A DNA stretch of 50,707 bases from Actinomycetota bacterium (lineage in GTDB: Bacteria; Actinomycetota; Acidimicrobiia; Acidimicrobiales; AC-14): positions 1 through 50,707 of the forward strand of contig VAWU01000028.1 in the NCBI GenBank assembly GCA_005888325.1, read 5' to 3'. Made by a program: the position numbers and the translations under genes. Positions 8,864 through 17,205 of this stretch are shown here, piece after piece (the first letter of the stretch is position 1; each line of letters opens with the position of its first letter). The notes below the pieces were generated by a model. The model was not told the DNA's origin. It ran no database searches and saw only the letters and a program-made list of their open reading frames with translations.

Positions 8864-10429
8864 GTGGGCCGCAGACGGCTTCGAGCCGGGATACTAGCGG
8901 CGGCGCTGGCTCTCCTCGGCGGCGCGGTGGTCGGAGTGGCTCCGGCCCGCGCGGCGACGTTCATGCTGTCGGGCACGGTCACCGACGACTCGAGCACCCC
9001 GGTGGTGGACGTCGTGGTGGATGTCCTCGATCCGCCGACGGGCAACGCAGTGGCGACGGCCACGACGGATGGCACCGGTCACTACGCCATCTCGGTGGCG
9101 GAGGGGACCTACGACGTGCGCTTCACGCCACCTTCGGGCAGCGCGCTGGCGCCGGCGACGATCTCGGGCGAGGCCGTCGCGACCGACACCGTGCTCGACG
9201 TCGTCCTGCAACCGACCCCCCCAGTGGTCACCGTCGTCGCCCCCCGCAACGGCCAGATCGTCAGCGACTACTACGACCTGGCGGCGACCACGAGCGCGCC
9301 GGTGGATCGGGTCGAGTTCTACATCGACGACGTGCTGATCGGGCAGGCCACGGCCGGTCTGGGCTGGAACTACCACTGGAACTCGACCACCGTGGCCGAG
9401 GGCGGCCACAAGATCCAGGCCAAGGCGTACGTGGGCAGCGCATCGGCCCTCAGCGCGCCCGTGCTGTTCAACGTGAAGCAGTTCGCTCCCGGACAGGTCA
9501 TCGACTGGGGTCAGACCACGAACTTCCCCGCGGGCGGATGGGTGAGGATGACCAAGCTGCGAGACGGCGTCTGGCTGGCGGCCACGACCGTCGGGATCAC
9601 CAAGTACCGCGCCGAGATCTGGATCTACAAGAGCACCGACAACGCCCGCAGCTGGACCAAGATCGCCACCGTGGATGACGGCGACCGGCTGCTCGGCAAC
9701 CCCAACCTGCTGAAGGTGCCGAAGGGTGACGTCCTGCTGGCCACCCGCAACTGGGTCAACCTCGTCTCCTACCGCATCTCGGTCTGGCGCTCGAGCGACA
9801 ACGGGATGCACTGGACCGGGCCGGTCAAGGTCGCGGGCAACGAGAATCCACAGGGCAACCAGTACCTCAATGTGTGTGAGCCGTGGCTGTTCTTCCTCCC
9901 CGACGGCCGGGTCTCGATCATGTACGCCGACGGCACCCAGGCCGCGATCGGCTTCCGGCAACGGATCACGCAGAAGATCTCGCCCGACAACGGCCAAACC
10001 TGGGGTTCCCTCAAGATCTTTGCCGCCGCGCTCCAGGACAACCGTTCCCGGCCGGGGATGCCGGTGGTGATCAGGATGAAGAACGGTCAATATCTCCTGC
10101 TGTTCGAGTTGGGCGGCGTCGACAACTTCTACGTCCACTACAAACGCTCCAGCGATGGAGTCACCTGGACCGGCGACCTCGGCACCCGCATATCGACCGA
10201 CCAGCAGGGTGGCCCCGGCGCGGTGTCCATGAGCAACGGCCGAGTCATCGTGACGTCGAACACCATGGCGGTGTCGTACAGCAACGACTACGGCCAGACT
10301 TGGCAGTCGAACGACCCCGCTTTCACTGTCGGGCGCTGGCCGGCCCTGTACGAGATCGGGCCCGGTGCAATCGCCGATTCGATCAGCCTGCCAACCCAGC
10401 TCCGTTTCGGCCTCGTCAAATCGCGCTGA
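8864..10429 (+). CDS. Secreted sialidase-like BNR-repeat protein with regulatory-like and Ig-like N-domains
   Basis: A 521-residue protein. GTG 8864 lies six bases after AGGGG, and the first 32 residues form a Sec signal ending 'APARAA'. Residues about 33-115 ('MLSGTVTDDSSTPV', 'TDGTGHYAISVAEGTYDV') are a carboxypeptidase-regulatory-like beta-sandwich. Residues about 118-205 ('VTVVAPRNGQIVSDYYDL', 'RVEFYIDDVLIG') are a bacterial Ig-like domain. The remainder is a six-bladed sialidase-type propeller with five Asp-box-like motifs: STDNARSW, SSDNGMHW, SPDNGQTW, SSDGVTW and SNDYGQTW. The catalytic arginine triad, tyrosine and aspartate of true sialidases cannot be verified by eye, so glycan binding or exo-hydrolase activity is inferred. 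TAGTCT at 8825-8830 is a possible -10 for a transcript with a short leader. Confidence 0.8.
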   Translation: MGRRRLRAGILAAALALLGGAVVGVAPARAATFMLSGTVTDDSSTPVVDVVVDVLDPPTGNAVATATTDGTGHYAISVAEGTYDVRFTPPSGSALAPATISGEAVATDTVLDVVLQPTPPVVTVVAPRNGQIVSDYYDLAATTSAPVDRVEFYIDDVLIGQATAGLGWNYHWNSTTVAEGGHKIQAKAYVGSASALSAPVLFNVKQFAPGQVIDWGQTTNFPAGGWVRMTKLRDGVWLAATTVGITKYRAEIWIYKSTDNARSWTKIATVDDGDRLLGNPNLLKVPKGDVLLATRNWVNLVSYRISVWRSSDNGMHWTGPVKVAGNENPQGNQYLNVCEPWLFFLPDGRVSIMYADGTQAAIGFRQRITQKISPDNGQTWGSLKIFAAALQDNRSRPGMPVVIRMKNGQYLLLFELGGVDNFYVHYKRSSDGVTWTGDLGTRISTDQQGGPGAVSMSNGRVIVTSNTMAVSYSNDYGQTWQSNDPAFTVGRWPALYEIGPGAIADSISLPTQLRFGLVKSR

Positions 10430-10492
10430 TGTGCGAGGTTCACGCGGCGACGGCTCCGGGTCTACCGAACACCGCCGTGTGACCCACCGCTC

Positions 10493-10498
10493 TAGGGT
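10493..10498 (+). promoter_or_regulatory. -10 TAGGGT, nitroreductase
   Basis: TAGGGT lies six bases before ATG 10505, leaving no room for a ribosome site. Confidence 0.6.
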
Positions 10499-10504
10499 TC
10501 GCGG

Positions 10505-11236
10505 ATGACCGACGCTTGGTCCCGCCACGACCGAGGCCCCGAGGGCGAGCGCCCACTCGCCGATGTCGAGGACGGCCTCCAGATGCCCCTCGAACACGCG
10601 ATGCGCACGCAGCGGGCGGTGCGCAAGGTGTTGCCCGACCCGGTCGACGACGCCATCGTCGTGCGTTGCATCGAGCTGGCGTTGCACGCGCCGACCGGAT
10701 CGAACGGGCAGAACTGGGAGTTCGTGGTGGTGAAGGATCTCGCCGCCAAGGAGCGTCTCGCCGCCCAGTACGCCCGGGCCTGGAAGCTCTACGGGGGCGT
10801 CGGCCAACGTGTCGTCAACCGATCCGGCGAGAACGAACCGATGGCGAGGATCCTGCGCGCCGTGCAGTGGCAGGTGGAGCACTTCGTGGAGATCCCCGTC
10901 GTCATCGTGGCCTGCCTGCGGGGTGGGCGGGCGCCCTTCGTGCCGCTGCCGCCGATCGCGGAGTCGTCCTACTACGGCTCGATCTACCCGTCGGTGCAGA
11001 ACCTGCTGTTGGCTGCGCGCTCGATGGGTCTCGGGGCCTCCCTCATCACCTTGCCGCTGTGGAGCACCACGGTCGTGCGGCGGTTGCTGGGACTGCCGCT
11101 GTCGGTACAGCCGTGCTGCGCGGTACCGCTCGGGTGGCCCCGCGGCCGCTATGGCCCGACCACGCGCAAGCCGGTGGGCGACGTGGTGCACCTCGACCGC
11201 TTCGGCAACCGACCGTGGCGAGACAGCGGTGCCTGA
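10505..11236 (+). CDS. Nitroreductase-family FMN oxidoreductase
   Basis: A 243-residue protein. 'MRTQRAVRKVLPDPVDDAIV' and 'ALHAPTGSNGQNWEFVVV' are the FMN phosphate-binding and ring-contact segments of the nitroreductase fold; 'YPSVQNLLLAARSMGLGASL' is the conserved helix near the dimer interface, and the C-terminal 'LGWPRGRYGPTTRKPV' is the usual closing segment. Family members reduce nitro compounds, quinones or flavins with NAD(P)H; the natural substrate is unknown. ATG 10505 is supported by TAGGGT six bases upstream and lacks a ribosome site, so it is probably translated leaderlessly. It overlaps the downstream VC0807-type gene by 8 bases, suggesting co-transcription. Confidence 0.85.
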   Translation: MTDAWSRHDRGPEGERPLADVEDGLQMPLEHAMRTQRAVRKVLPDPVDDAIVVRCIELALHAPTGSNGQNWEFVVVKDLAAKERLAAQYARAWKLYGGVGQRVVNRSGENEPMARILRAVQWQVEHFVEIPVVIVACLRGGRAPFVPLPPIAESSYYGSIYPSVQNLLLAARSMGLGASLITLPLWSTTVVRRLLGLPLSVQPCCAVPLGWPRGRYGPTTRKPVGDVVHLDRFGNRPWRDSGA

Positions 11237-11963
11237 CGCGTCGTCGCGCGGGGACGCCGCGGAGGAGAGCACGCCGTCCGCCGCGCAGGCGATGGTGCCG
11301 AGCCTCCGCCGGCTCGCGCCCCAACTCGTCGTGGCGGGTGTGTTCCCGGTCGTCGGGTACAGCCTCTTGCGGCCCCACGTCGGCTCCGACGCGGTCGCTC
11401 TCGCTGCGGTCATGGTCTTTCCCGTAGCCGAGATCGCGTTCGAGCGCCTGCGACACGGTCGCTTCGAACCCATCGGCATAATCGCCCTGATCGGCATCGC
11501 CGTCGGCCTGGTCGGTGCCGTCGCCATGCACGGCAGCGCCACACTGCTCAAGGTGCGCGAGTCGCTCCTCACCGGGTTGTTCGGCGCAGTCTGCCTCTGC
11601 TCGCTGACGGCGAAGCGGCCGGTGATGTTCTATCTGGGCCGTTCCTTCGCCACCGGGGGTGACCCTGCGCAAGTGGAGGAGTTCAACGGCATCTGGGACC
11701 TGCCCGGCGCCGCCCGGAGGTTCCGCTTCGTCACCGCGGTGTGGGGGCTCGGACTGGTTGGCGAGGCGGTCGTGCGGTTCGTGCTGGCGCTCACGGTCTC
11801 CACCCAACGCTTCCTGGAGATCTCGCCCGTCCTCAACTGGGGCGTGATCGGCGCGTTGTTGTGGTTCACGACCCTCTCGGCACGTGCGGGCGAGCGTCAA
11901 GCCCTGGGGGCGGGCGAGCAGCCGGTGGTCGCGCTGCCGCCACCGGACGGCGCCGACCGCTGA
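11229..11963 (+). CDS. VC0807-family integral membrane protein
   Basis: A 244-residue protein from GTG 11229, overlapping the nitroreductase end by 8 bases and so probably translationally coupled. After a 25-residue polar N-terminus come about six hydrophobic segments with signature patches 'YSLLRPHVGSDAVAL', 'GSATLLKVRESLLTGLFG', 'RPVMFYLGRSFATGGDP' and 'SPVLNWGVIGALLW'. These match the VC0807 family, a conserved bacterial membrane protein of unknown function. The conserved charged residues inside or next to membrane spans (K, RE, R) suggest transport or a membrane enzyme, but this is speculation. The frame stays open upstream to 10809; that part is a shadow of the nitroreductase gene. Confidence 0.75.
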   Translation: MPDASSRGDAAEESTPSAAQAMVPSLRRLAPQLVVAGVFPVVGYSLLRPHVGSDAVALAAVMVFPVAEIAFERLRHGRFEPIGIIALIGIAVGLVGAVAMHGSATLLKVRESLLTGLFGAVCLCSLTAKRPVMFYLGRSFATGGDPAQVEEFNGIWDLPGAARRFRFVTAVWGLGLVGEAVVRFVLALTVSTQRFLEISPVLNWGVIGALLWFTTLSARAGERQALGAGEQPVVALPPPDGADR

Positions 11964-11991
11964 TTCGCGCTGCACTGCTGCCACGCCGAAG

Positions 11992-11997
11992 TACGTT
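11992..11997 (+). promoter_or_regulatory. -10 TACGTT, VOC protein
   Basis: TACGTT is six bases before ATG 12004; this separates the gene from the membrane protein upstream. Confidence 0.6.
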
Positions 11998-12003
11998 CCT
12001 CGG

Positions 12004-12438
12004 ATGGAACCGCGCCTCAGCCTGATCACACTGGGTGTCACCGATCTCGAGCGCGCCCGAGCGTTCTACGAGCGGCTGGGCTGGCGAGGTCAGGAAGTCG
12101 AGGAGACGGTGTTCTTCGAGGCCGGGGGCGTCGTCCTCGTTCTCTGGGGCAGGGACAAGCTCGCGCTCGACTCTGGTGTCGCGGACACCGGCCGTGATTC
12201 CTTCGATGGCGTCGTCCTCGCCCACAACGTCCGCTCCGCGGAAGAGGTCGAGCAGGTGGCTGCCGCGGCCGAGGCCGCCGGGGCCACGATGACACGACCG
12301 CCCGGCGAGACGTTCTACGGAGGGTACGCCGCGTGTTTCTCCGATCCGGACGGCCACGTCTGGGAGATCTCCTACAACCCGGGCTTCGCGCTCCGCGAGG
12401 ACGGCTCGATCATCCTGCCCGACTTCGGCACGGACTGA
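12004..12438 (+). CDS. VOC-family (glyoxalase/bleomycin-resistance fold) protein
   Basis: A 144-residue single protein with two beta-alpha-beta-beta-beta halves: 'LSLITLGVTDLERARAFYERLGW' in the first, 'VEQVAAAAEAAGATMTRPP' and 'YAACFSDPDGHVWEISYNPGF' in the second. The terminal 'DPDGHVWEISYNP' contains the Glu that normally binds the metal. Family roles include isomerases, dioxygenases and drug-binding proteins; which one cannot be told. ATG 12004 follows TACGTT by six bases, an apparent leaderless start. It converges on the acyltransferase gene, with 24 bases between stops. Confidence 0.85.
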   Translation: MEPRLSLITLGVTDLERARAFYERLGWRGQEVEETVFFEAGGVVLVLWGRDKLALDSGVADTGRDSFDGVVLAHNVRSAEEVEQVAAAAEAAGATMTRPPGETFYGGYAACFSDPDGHVWEISYNPGFALREDGSIILPDFGTD

Positions 12439-12462
12439 ATTCCGACCGAGGCCGGAGCGGGT

Positions 12463-13656
12463 TTACGCCCGCGGACCTTTGAGCCGCAACGCGGGCCGCT
12501 CGACGACGAAGTAGCTCGCGACCGCGATCGCGAGGGTGATGGCGGCCGTACCGGTGAGCATCAACGGGAACGCGCCGGTGAAGAAGCGGGTGTGTGTCCA
12601 GTGCTGGTAGAGATCGATCGCGGCCTCGTGCCACAGGTAGACCCCGTAGGAGACCATCCCCAGCCACTGCACCGGTCGGAGCCGCAGGAAGCGACGCACC
12701 CCGCCGCGGGACTGTGGTCCGAAGACCCCGGGGACGAGGAGGCAGAACGCGGCCACGCCGAACAGCCCGTCGCGAGCCACCCATTGCCCCGGAGTCAGCG
12801 GCGTCTTGTAGTTGATCGGGATGTCGAGCCGGTTGACGACCGTCCAGTAGGCGGCGACCGCGACGAGGCACCACAGCCACGGCCGCCGTCCCATCGCTGC
12901 GAGGCGGGGCGCCGGCGTGGAGCGTGACGCGTCCCAGGCGCTCAGCACCGCGAGGCCCATGCCCAAGGCGAACAGGTCGAGATAGACGGGAAGCGTCGTG
13001 AGGGAGTAGGTGTCCTCGCCCCGCGCGGTCATGAGGACGAAGCGGCTCGCCAGCCCGATCGCGCAGAGGAGCGCGACGAGTCCCAGCTCCAGTGCCAGCC
13101 GGTGTCGAGCCCTCACGCCGACGCTGAGCCGGCGCACGCTCGCCGCGTAGAGCGGCAGAAAGACGTAGAAGCTCACCTCGGTGCCGAGTGACCACGCTTG
13201 TTGGATCCCGTGGAAGTGGTACGGCTCGCTGTAGATCTGGAGCAGACCGTAGAGAAGGAGGAACTCCTTGAGGCTGTGGATGTGCTGTTGATGCAGGACG
13301 TACACGACGACGGTGAGCGCCACCCAGTAGGCGGGCAGGATCCGCAGCGCACGACGCCGGAAGTAAGGACGCACCGCCGGGCCCGGTCGGCCGGCCATGT
13401 GCGACGACGCGAATGGCCGGTACAGCAGGAAGCCCGAGATCATGAAGAACAGCGAGACCCCGAAGTCGGCGTTGAACAGGTAGCCACCCAGCGAGGGGTG
13501 GCGGTACATGAAGCCCGAGGCGAACGCCACGTGGAGGAGCACCACACCGGTGACGGCGATGGCGCGATAGCCGTCGAAGCAGGGGAAATGCGCGAACCTT
13601 CTCGCGTCCTCCTCCGGTTCGGCCGCCGACTCGAGGCCGCCGATGGTCTCGGTCAC
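12463..13656 (-). CDS. Acyltransferase family 3 (OafA/YrhL-like) membrane protein
   Basis: A 397-residue protein with about ten transmembrane segments. The N-terminal cytoplasmic part runs to 'HFPCFDGYRAIAVTGVVLLHV'; this 'DGYRAIA..VVLLH' block with its histidine is the hallmark of the Acyl_transf_3 family. Further family marks are 'GVSLFFMISGFLLYRP' and 'LRILPAYWVALTVVVY' near residues 65-120, and 'WLGMVSYGVYLWH' near the C-terminus. Members O-acylate sugars of lipopolysaccharide, peptidoglycan, exopolysaccharide or antibiotics. Here the surrounding glycosyltransferase-like genes favour a cell-envelope glycan, which is inference. There is no C-terminal SGNH domain. GTG 13656 is the start; no ribosome site stands out. 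Confidence 0.88.
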   Translation of the reverse strand: MTETIGGLESAAEPEEDARRFAHFPCFDGYRAIAVTGVVLLHVAFASGFMYRHPSLGGYLFNADFGVSLFFMISGFLLYRPFASSHMAGRPGPAVRPYFRRRALRILPAYWVALTVVVYVLHQQHIHSLKEFLLLYGLLQIYSEPYHFHGIQQAWSLGTEVSFYVFLPLYAASVRRLSVGVRARHRLALELGLVALLCAIGLASRFVLMTARGEDTYSLTTLPVYLDLFALGMGLAVLSAWDASRSTPAPRLAAMGRRPWLWCLVAVAAYWTVVNRLDIPINYKTPLTPGQWVARDGLFGVAAFCLLVPGVFGPQSRGGVRRFLRLRPVQWLGMVSYGVYLWHEAAIDLYQHWTHTRFFTGAFPLMLTGTAAITLAIAVASYFVVERPALRLKGPRA

Positions 13657-13784
13657 GTCGAATCCGAGTCTTGGTCAGCAGGGACAGCGAGCTCGTTCAC
13701 GGTCGTACAGCAGGGTAGACGGCAGGCGTGCTCCGGCCCGCTTCAGGCCGTGCGGTGGCGAATCGAGCGCCACGAAGATCGCGG

Positions 13785-14189
13785 TCATGCGACGTCCGCG
13801 TCCGCCGACGCCCGGAACGTGCTCTCGAACAGCGCGGCGATGCTGTCGGCATCGAGTCCGGCTCGACGCGCCTTGTCGAGCCATCGGCCGAGCTCGGCTC
13901 GGAGCGCCTTGTGCGCGGCGAGGGACGAATCGGCCAGGGACCGGGTGACGAACGTTCCGAGGCCGGGCCGGCCCGCCGCCAGCCCTTCGTGCTCGAGCTC
14001 GCGGTATGCCTTGAGGACGGTGTTCGGGTTGATCGCCACCTGGGCGACGACGTTCTTGACCGTCGGGAGCTGGTCGCCTTCGTGGAGGAGGCCGAGGCGA
14101 AGGGCCTGGCGAACCTGCTGGACGAGCTGCCGGTAGGGCGCGACGCCGGATCGCGTATCGATGTGGAACTCGATCATCCAGAGAAACAT
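13785..14189 (-). CDS. GntR-family transcriptional regulator, YtrA-like
   Basis: A 134-residue regulator. Residues about 5-75 are a winged helix: 'IEFHIDTRSGVAPYRQLVQQV', 'GLLHEGDQLPTVKNVVAQVAINPNTVLKAYRELEHEGL' and 'GLGTFV'. The effector part is only about 55 residues and helical, which is the YtrA subfamily arrangement; these usually repress ABC or membrane-protein genes next to them. It is divergent from the membrane protein at 14313, its likely target. The start could be ATG 14189 or the internal ATG at 14177 just before the conserved 'IEFHIDTRSG'. A near-palindrome lies immediately upstream. Confidence 0.88.
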   Translation of the reverse strand: MFLWMIEFHIDTRSGVAPYRQLVQQVRQALRLGLLHEGDQLPTVKNVVAQVAINPNTVLKAYRELEHEGLAAGRPGLGTFVTRSLADSSLAAHKALRAELGRWLDKARRAGLDADSIAALFESTFRASADADVA

Positions 14190-14193
14190 TTCA

Positions 14194-14205
14194 CTAGGTA
14201 CATAG
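14194..14205. promoter_or_regulatory. Candidate GntR/YtrA-type operator
   Basis: CTAGGTACATAG is a 12-base near-palindrome (one mismatched pair) centred on GTAC, starting five bases upstream of the GntR ATG on the minus strand. Its position suits autorepression and control of the divergent membrane-protein gene. Only sequence symmetry supports it. Confidence 0.35.
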
Positions 14206-14312
14206 ATGAATGGTGGCTTGGCGCCGCCCGCCCGTCAAGCGGCGCGAGGATCGGCGCGATCAGCAGATCGGTTGTCGTCACCGCGCCCGACACGGAGTCG
14301 TTCGCGCCTCAC

Positions 14313-15998
14313 TTGCGCCGCCGCCAACTGGTCGGTCTCGCAGTTGCGCTGGCGCTCGTGCCGCTCGTGATCTCGGCGGTCGCGTTGGTCGTGAAGGTCG
14401 GCGACACCTATTACCCCGGCTCCGACCTTGCGCTCACCGAGCTGCGCACGCGCGACGTAGGTCGTCACCCCGTGCTGCTCGGGCTGCCCTCCCGGGATCG
14501 CTGGAACCACCCGGGCCCCGCGCTCTTCTACCTCCTCGCGGGGCCGTACCGGCTGAGTGGCAGCGCGTCGATCGGGCTCGACCTCGGAGCCCTCCTGATC
14601 AACGGGTTGGCCATCGCGGGCATGGCCTTCGTTGCCCGGCGGCACGGGGGTACGCCGCTCCTGCTCCTCACTCTGCTCGGCAGTGGCCTGCTCGTACGCA
14701 GCCTCGGGCCCGACCTCCTACGCAACCCGTGGAACCCGTACATCACCGTGCTGCCGTTCGGCCTCCTGGTCTTCCTCACGTGGGCGATGACCTGTGGCGA
14801 TGCGTGGGCGTTGCCGGTCTCGGCCGGCGTCGCCTCGTTCTGTGCCCAGACCCACGTCGGCTACGTGCCACTCGCCTTCCCGTTATTCGCGTGGGGCGCC
14901 GCGGGATTGACCGTGGCCGCGTTCCGCCGGGGGGCCGGCGGTCGACGCGCGCTGACCCGCGCCGCGTTGGTGGCGACCGCGGTTCTGTTCGTGCTCTGGT
15001 TGCCGCCCATCGTCGAGCAGCTCTCTCGTACGCCCGGCAACATGAGCGAGATCGTCAAGTACTTCACCGCGAGCAACAACAAGGCGCACACCTTGGCCGA
15101 CGGCTACCGCGTGATCGCGGCACAGTTCGCCTGGCTCCCCGAGTGGGTGACCGGACATCAAAAGCTGGGCGCGTTCAGCGCCGAGCCGACGTACCTCTAC
15201 TCCGCGCGCGTGCCCGTGCTGTTCGTGCCGCTCGTGGTTGCAGCGGTTGTGGTGTGGGCACGGCGAATGTCCGGAGCGCGTCGGCTGACGGCCACGCTCG
15301 CCGTCGCGTTGCTCTCGGGCGTGTTCGCCGTGGAGCGCACCGTCGGTCTGGTCTACGAGTACCGGCTGCGCTGGACGTGGGTGCTCGGGATGATTGCCGG
15401 GCTCGTCGTCGCATGGACGGCGTGGACGGTCGTGCGTCGCCGCTGGCTCGTGCCGGCCTCGCTCGCCGCGCTGGTCGTGTTGGCAGGTGTCAACAGCGCG
15501 AGCGCGGTGACGGCGCGTCCGCCGTACGAGCGGGAGTCGTCGGCGCTTCGTGCCATCACTCCCCAAGTGGTGGAGGCTCTGCCGCCTGGCGACGGCGACG
15601 TACTCGTGCGTCCCGAGTCCTTCGGAAGCTATTTCGTCGCGACTGGACTTGTCCTGCAGCTCGAGCGCCGTGGGATCGCCGGTCGAGTCGACCCCGGACG
15701 CGAAGACGCCTTCGGCGAACACCGCGTTCACCGACGCCGCCCGTTGCGGTCGATCCTCACGGTCGCAGCGGACATCGATGTGGAGAGGCTGTCGGCCCGG
15801 TCCGGTCTCCGCGTCATCGCCTACCGGGGCAAGCGGCCTCGCCGCGAGCGATCGGAGCTCAGCGCGCTTGTCGCGCAGCTGGATGCCCGCCACGGCGCGG
15901 GCCTGCTCGACGACCTCACCTGGGTGCGCGAGCGCTCCAAGCTGGAGGCTCGGCTCGGTCCCGCGGTGGCCGTGTTCGCGCCACGTACCGCGCCGTGA
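14313..15998 (+). CDS. Polytopic membrane protein, GT-C glycosyltransferase-like (paralogue of 6926-8776)
   Basis: About 561 residues if started at TTG 14313, giving 'LRRRQLVGLAVALALVPLV' as first helix. The only other in-frame start after the antisense region is GTG 14163, which would overlap the GntR gene. The first outer loop contains 'YYPGSDLALTELRTRDVG' and 'RHPVLLGLPSRDRWNHPG', then 'ALFYLLAGPYRLSG'. About ten membrane spans follow, then a hydrophilic tail of about 150 residues with 'LVRPESFGSYFVATGLVLQL'. It shares most of these blocks with the minus-strand gene at 6926. Role inferred: transfer of a lipid-linked sugar outside the membrane. It ends 12 bases from the convergent cupin gene. 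Confidence 0.62.
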   Translation: MRRRQLVGLAVALALVPLVISAVALVVKVGDTYYPGSDLALTELRTRDVGRHPVLLGLPSRDRWNHPGPALFYLLAGPYRLSGSASIGLDLGALLINGLAIAGMAFVARRHGGTPLLLLTLLGSGLLVRSLGPDLLRNPWNPYITVLPFGLLVFLTWAMTCGDAWALPVSAGVASFCAQTHVGYVPLAFPLFAWGAAGLTVAAFRRGAGGRRALTRAALVATAVLFVLWLPPIVEQLSRTPGNMSEIVKYFTASNNKAHTLADGYRVIAAQFAWLPEWVTGHQKLGAFSAEPTYLYSARVPVLFVPLVVAAVVVWARRMSGARRLTATLAVALLSGVFAVERTVGLVYEYRLRWTWVLGMIAGLVVAWTAWTVVRRRWLVPASLAALVVLAGVNSASAVTARPPYERESSALRAITPQVVEALPPGDGDVLVRPESFGSYFVATGLVLQLERRGIAGRVDPGREDAFGEHRVHRRRPLRSILTVAADIDVERLSARSGLRVIAYRGKRPRRERSELSALVAQLDARHGAGLLDDLTWVRERSKLEARLGPAVAVFAPRTAP

Positions 15999-16010
15999 TC
16001 CCGGTCCGCG

Positions 16011-16391
16011 TCAGTGCGTCGTGTAGTCGATGACGCCCGCCCCCGCGAGCCCCACGGCGAAGCAGAAGCAGTGGATCGGATCGCCGCCGCTCGGGCGGAG
16101 GCTGTGGACCGCTTCGGGCGGGATGTAGACGAGGTCGCCCGGCGCCACGTCGCGGTGGTCGTCACCGACGGTCATGACTCCACGGCCGGTCATGACGAAG
16201 TAGAACTCGTGTGTCGGGTGGGTGTGCGGGTACACCTCGCCGCCGACCGGCACCTCGAACTCGTTGGCCAACTCGAGATAACCGCCCTCGGTGAGGCTCT
16301 TCATCTCGCGAGGATGGATGAGCCACCACACCGGCACGGTCCCGTTGTGCTCGACCTCCGGCGTCACATCCCGAACATTGCGAACGTCCAC
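16011..16391 (-). CDS. Small cupin-domain protein
   Basis: A 126-residue protein. GTG 16391 is fixed by AGGAG five bases upstream. The cupin motifs are 'GGEVYPHTHPTHEFYFVMTGRG' (motif 1, with two His and a Glu for metal) and 'VAPGDLVYIPPEAVHSLRPSG' (motif 2, with His). It is a single-domain cupin, so a dimer is expected; substrate unknown. The N-terminal 'VDVRNVRDVTPEVEHNGTVPVWWLI' segment is typical of cupins that protect or sense small molecules. The frame continues upstream to 16628, but that part is antisense to the KdpD-like gene. Confidence 0.85.
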   Translation of the reverse strand: MDVRNVRDVTPEVEHNGTVPVWWLIHPREMKSLTEGGYLELANEFEVPVGGEVYPHTHPTHEFYFVMTGRGVMTVGDDHRDVAPGDLVYIPPEAVHSLRPSGGDPIHCFCFAVGLAGAGVIDYTTH

Positions 16392-16473
16392 GGCGTCTCC
16401 TGCTCGATCGGTTCCACCATCATGCTCGCGACCGCGCCGGGCTACGCAAGCCCCGCTGTGATCGACGCGTCGA

Positions 16474-17205
16474 TCAGGCGGCCCGGCCGAGGACGATCCC
16501 GACCTGGTCGGCCAGTGTGAGCGCGACCAGGCGGTCGTCCTTGGAGATCCCGACACCCGGGGTCGGGATGAGGACGAAGCGCCCGAGGATGTGATCGCCG
16601 GAGCGGACCGGGATCTCGACGCCCTCACGCGTGAGCTCGAAGCCCTCGTGCGTGTAGTGGAACTCCCTTGTCGCGAGCGAGCCCGTCGGCTCGATCGTGT
16701 CGAGCGTCCCCAGGTATGGCGCCCGCTCGAACCAGCAGTTCCGGAGATGCAGGGTTTCGGTGAGCTCGGCCGTGACGGCGAGGATGACGTCGTCGGCGGC
16801 CTGCCCGTCAGCTGCCAGCTGGGCGACGCGGTGGATCCGCCTGACCCCGGCCCACCGGCGGGTGCCGACGTCTCGGATCCGGTCGGCCCGCAACGCGATC
16901 TCGCCGATGATCATCCCGACCGCCACGAGCAGCACGAGGGTGAGGATGTCCTTGCCGTCGGCGATCTTGAGCGACCCGTACGGCCGGGTGTGGAGGAAGT
17001 CGAACGACATGGCCGCGACGATGGCGACGAGGTAACCGGCACGACGGCCGCCGATGATCGCGCCGAGCAACACGAACAGCACGAGCACGAGCGCGGCGTT
17101 CGCCGAGCCGAGCTGCTCGCGGACGGGGACGAGCGCGGCCGCAGCTCCGATCGCGCCGAGGGCACCGATACCCGATCCGAACGCCACGCGATCTTTCGGG
17201 TCCAT
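16474..17205 (-). CDS. KdpD-like DUF4118 membrane protein with GAF-like C-terminus, no kinase domain
   Basis: A 243-residue protein. Residues about 10-105 hold four short membrane spans with 'LLGAIIGGRRAGYLVAIVAAMSFDFLHTRPYGSLKI', the DUF4118 segment found in the centre of the KdpD potassium sensor kinase. Residues about 125-243 look like a GAF domain ('ADDVILAVTAELTETLHLRNCWFERAP' to 'LVALTLADQVGIVLG'). The Usp/KdpD N-domain and the histidine kinase are absent, so it cannot itself phosphorylate a partner. Similar truncated DUF4118 proteins occur in Actinobacteria. A possible KdpE C-terminal scrap lies 90 bases upstream, which hints at decay of a kdp locus. Confidence 0.75.
   Translation of the reverse strand: MDPKDRVAFGSGIGALGAIGAAAALVPVREQLGSANAALVLVLFVLLGAIIGGRRAGYLVAIVAAMSFDFLHTRPYGSLKIADGKDILTLVLLVAVGMIIGEIALRADRIRDVGTRRWAGVRRIHRVAQLAADGQAADDVILAVTAELTETLHLRNCWFERAPYLGTLDTIEPTGSLATREFHYTHEGFELTREGVEIPVRSGDHILGRFVLIPTPGVGISKDDRLVALTLADQVGIVLGRAA

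Noticed and set aside
8894-11572. Minus-strand open frame of 892 residues across the BNR and nitroreductase genes
   Set aside because: Its product is His/Arg/Asp-rich with no domain pattern and runs antisense to two clear genes; long antisense frames are expected at this GC content.
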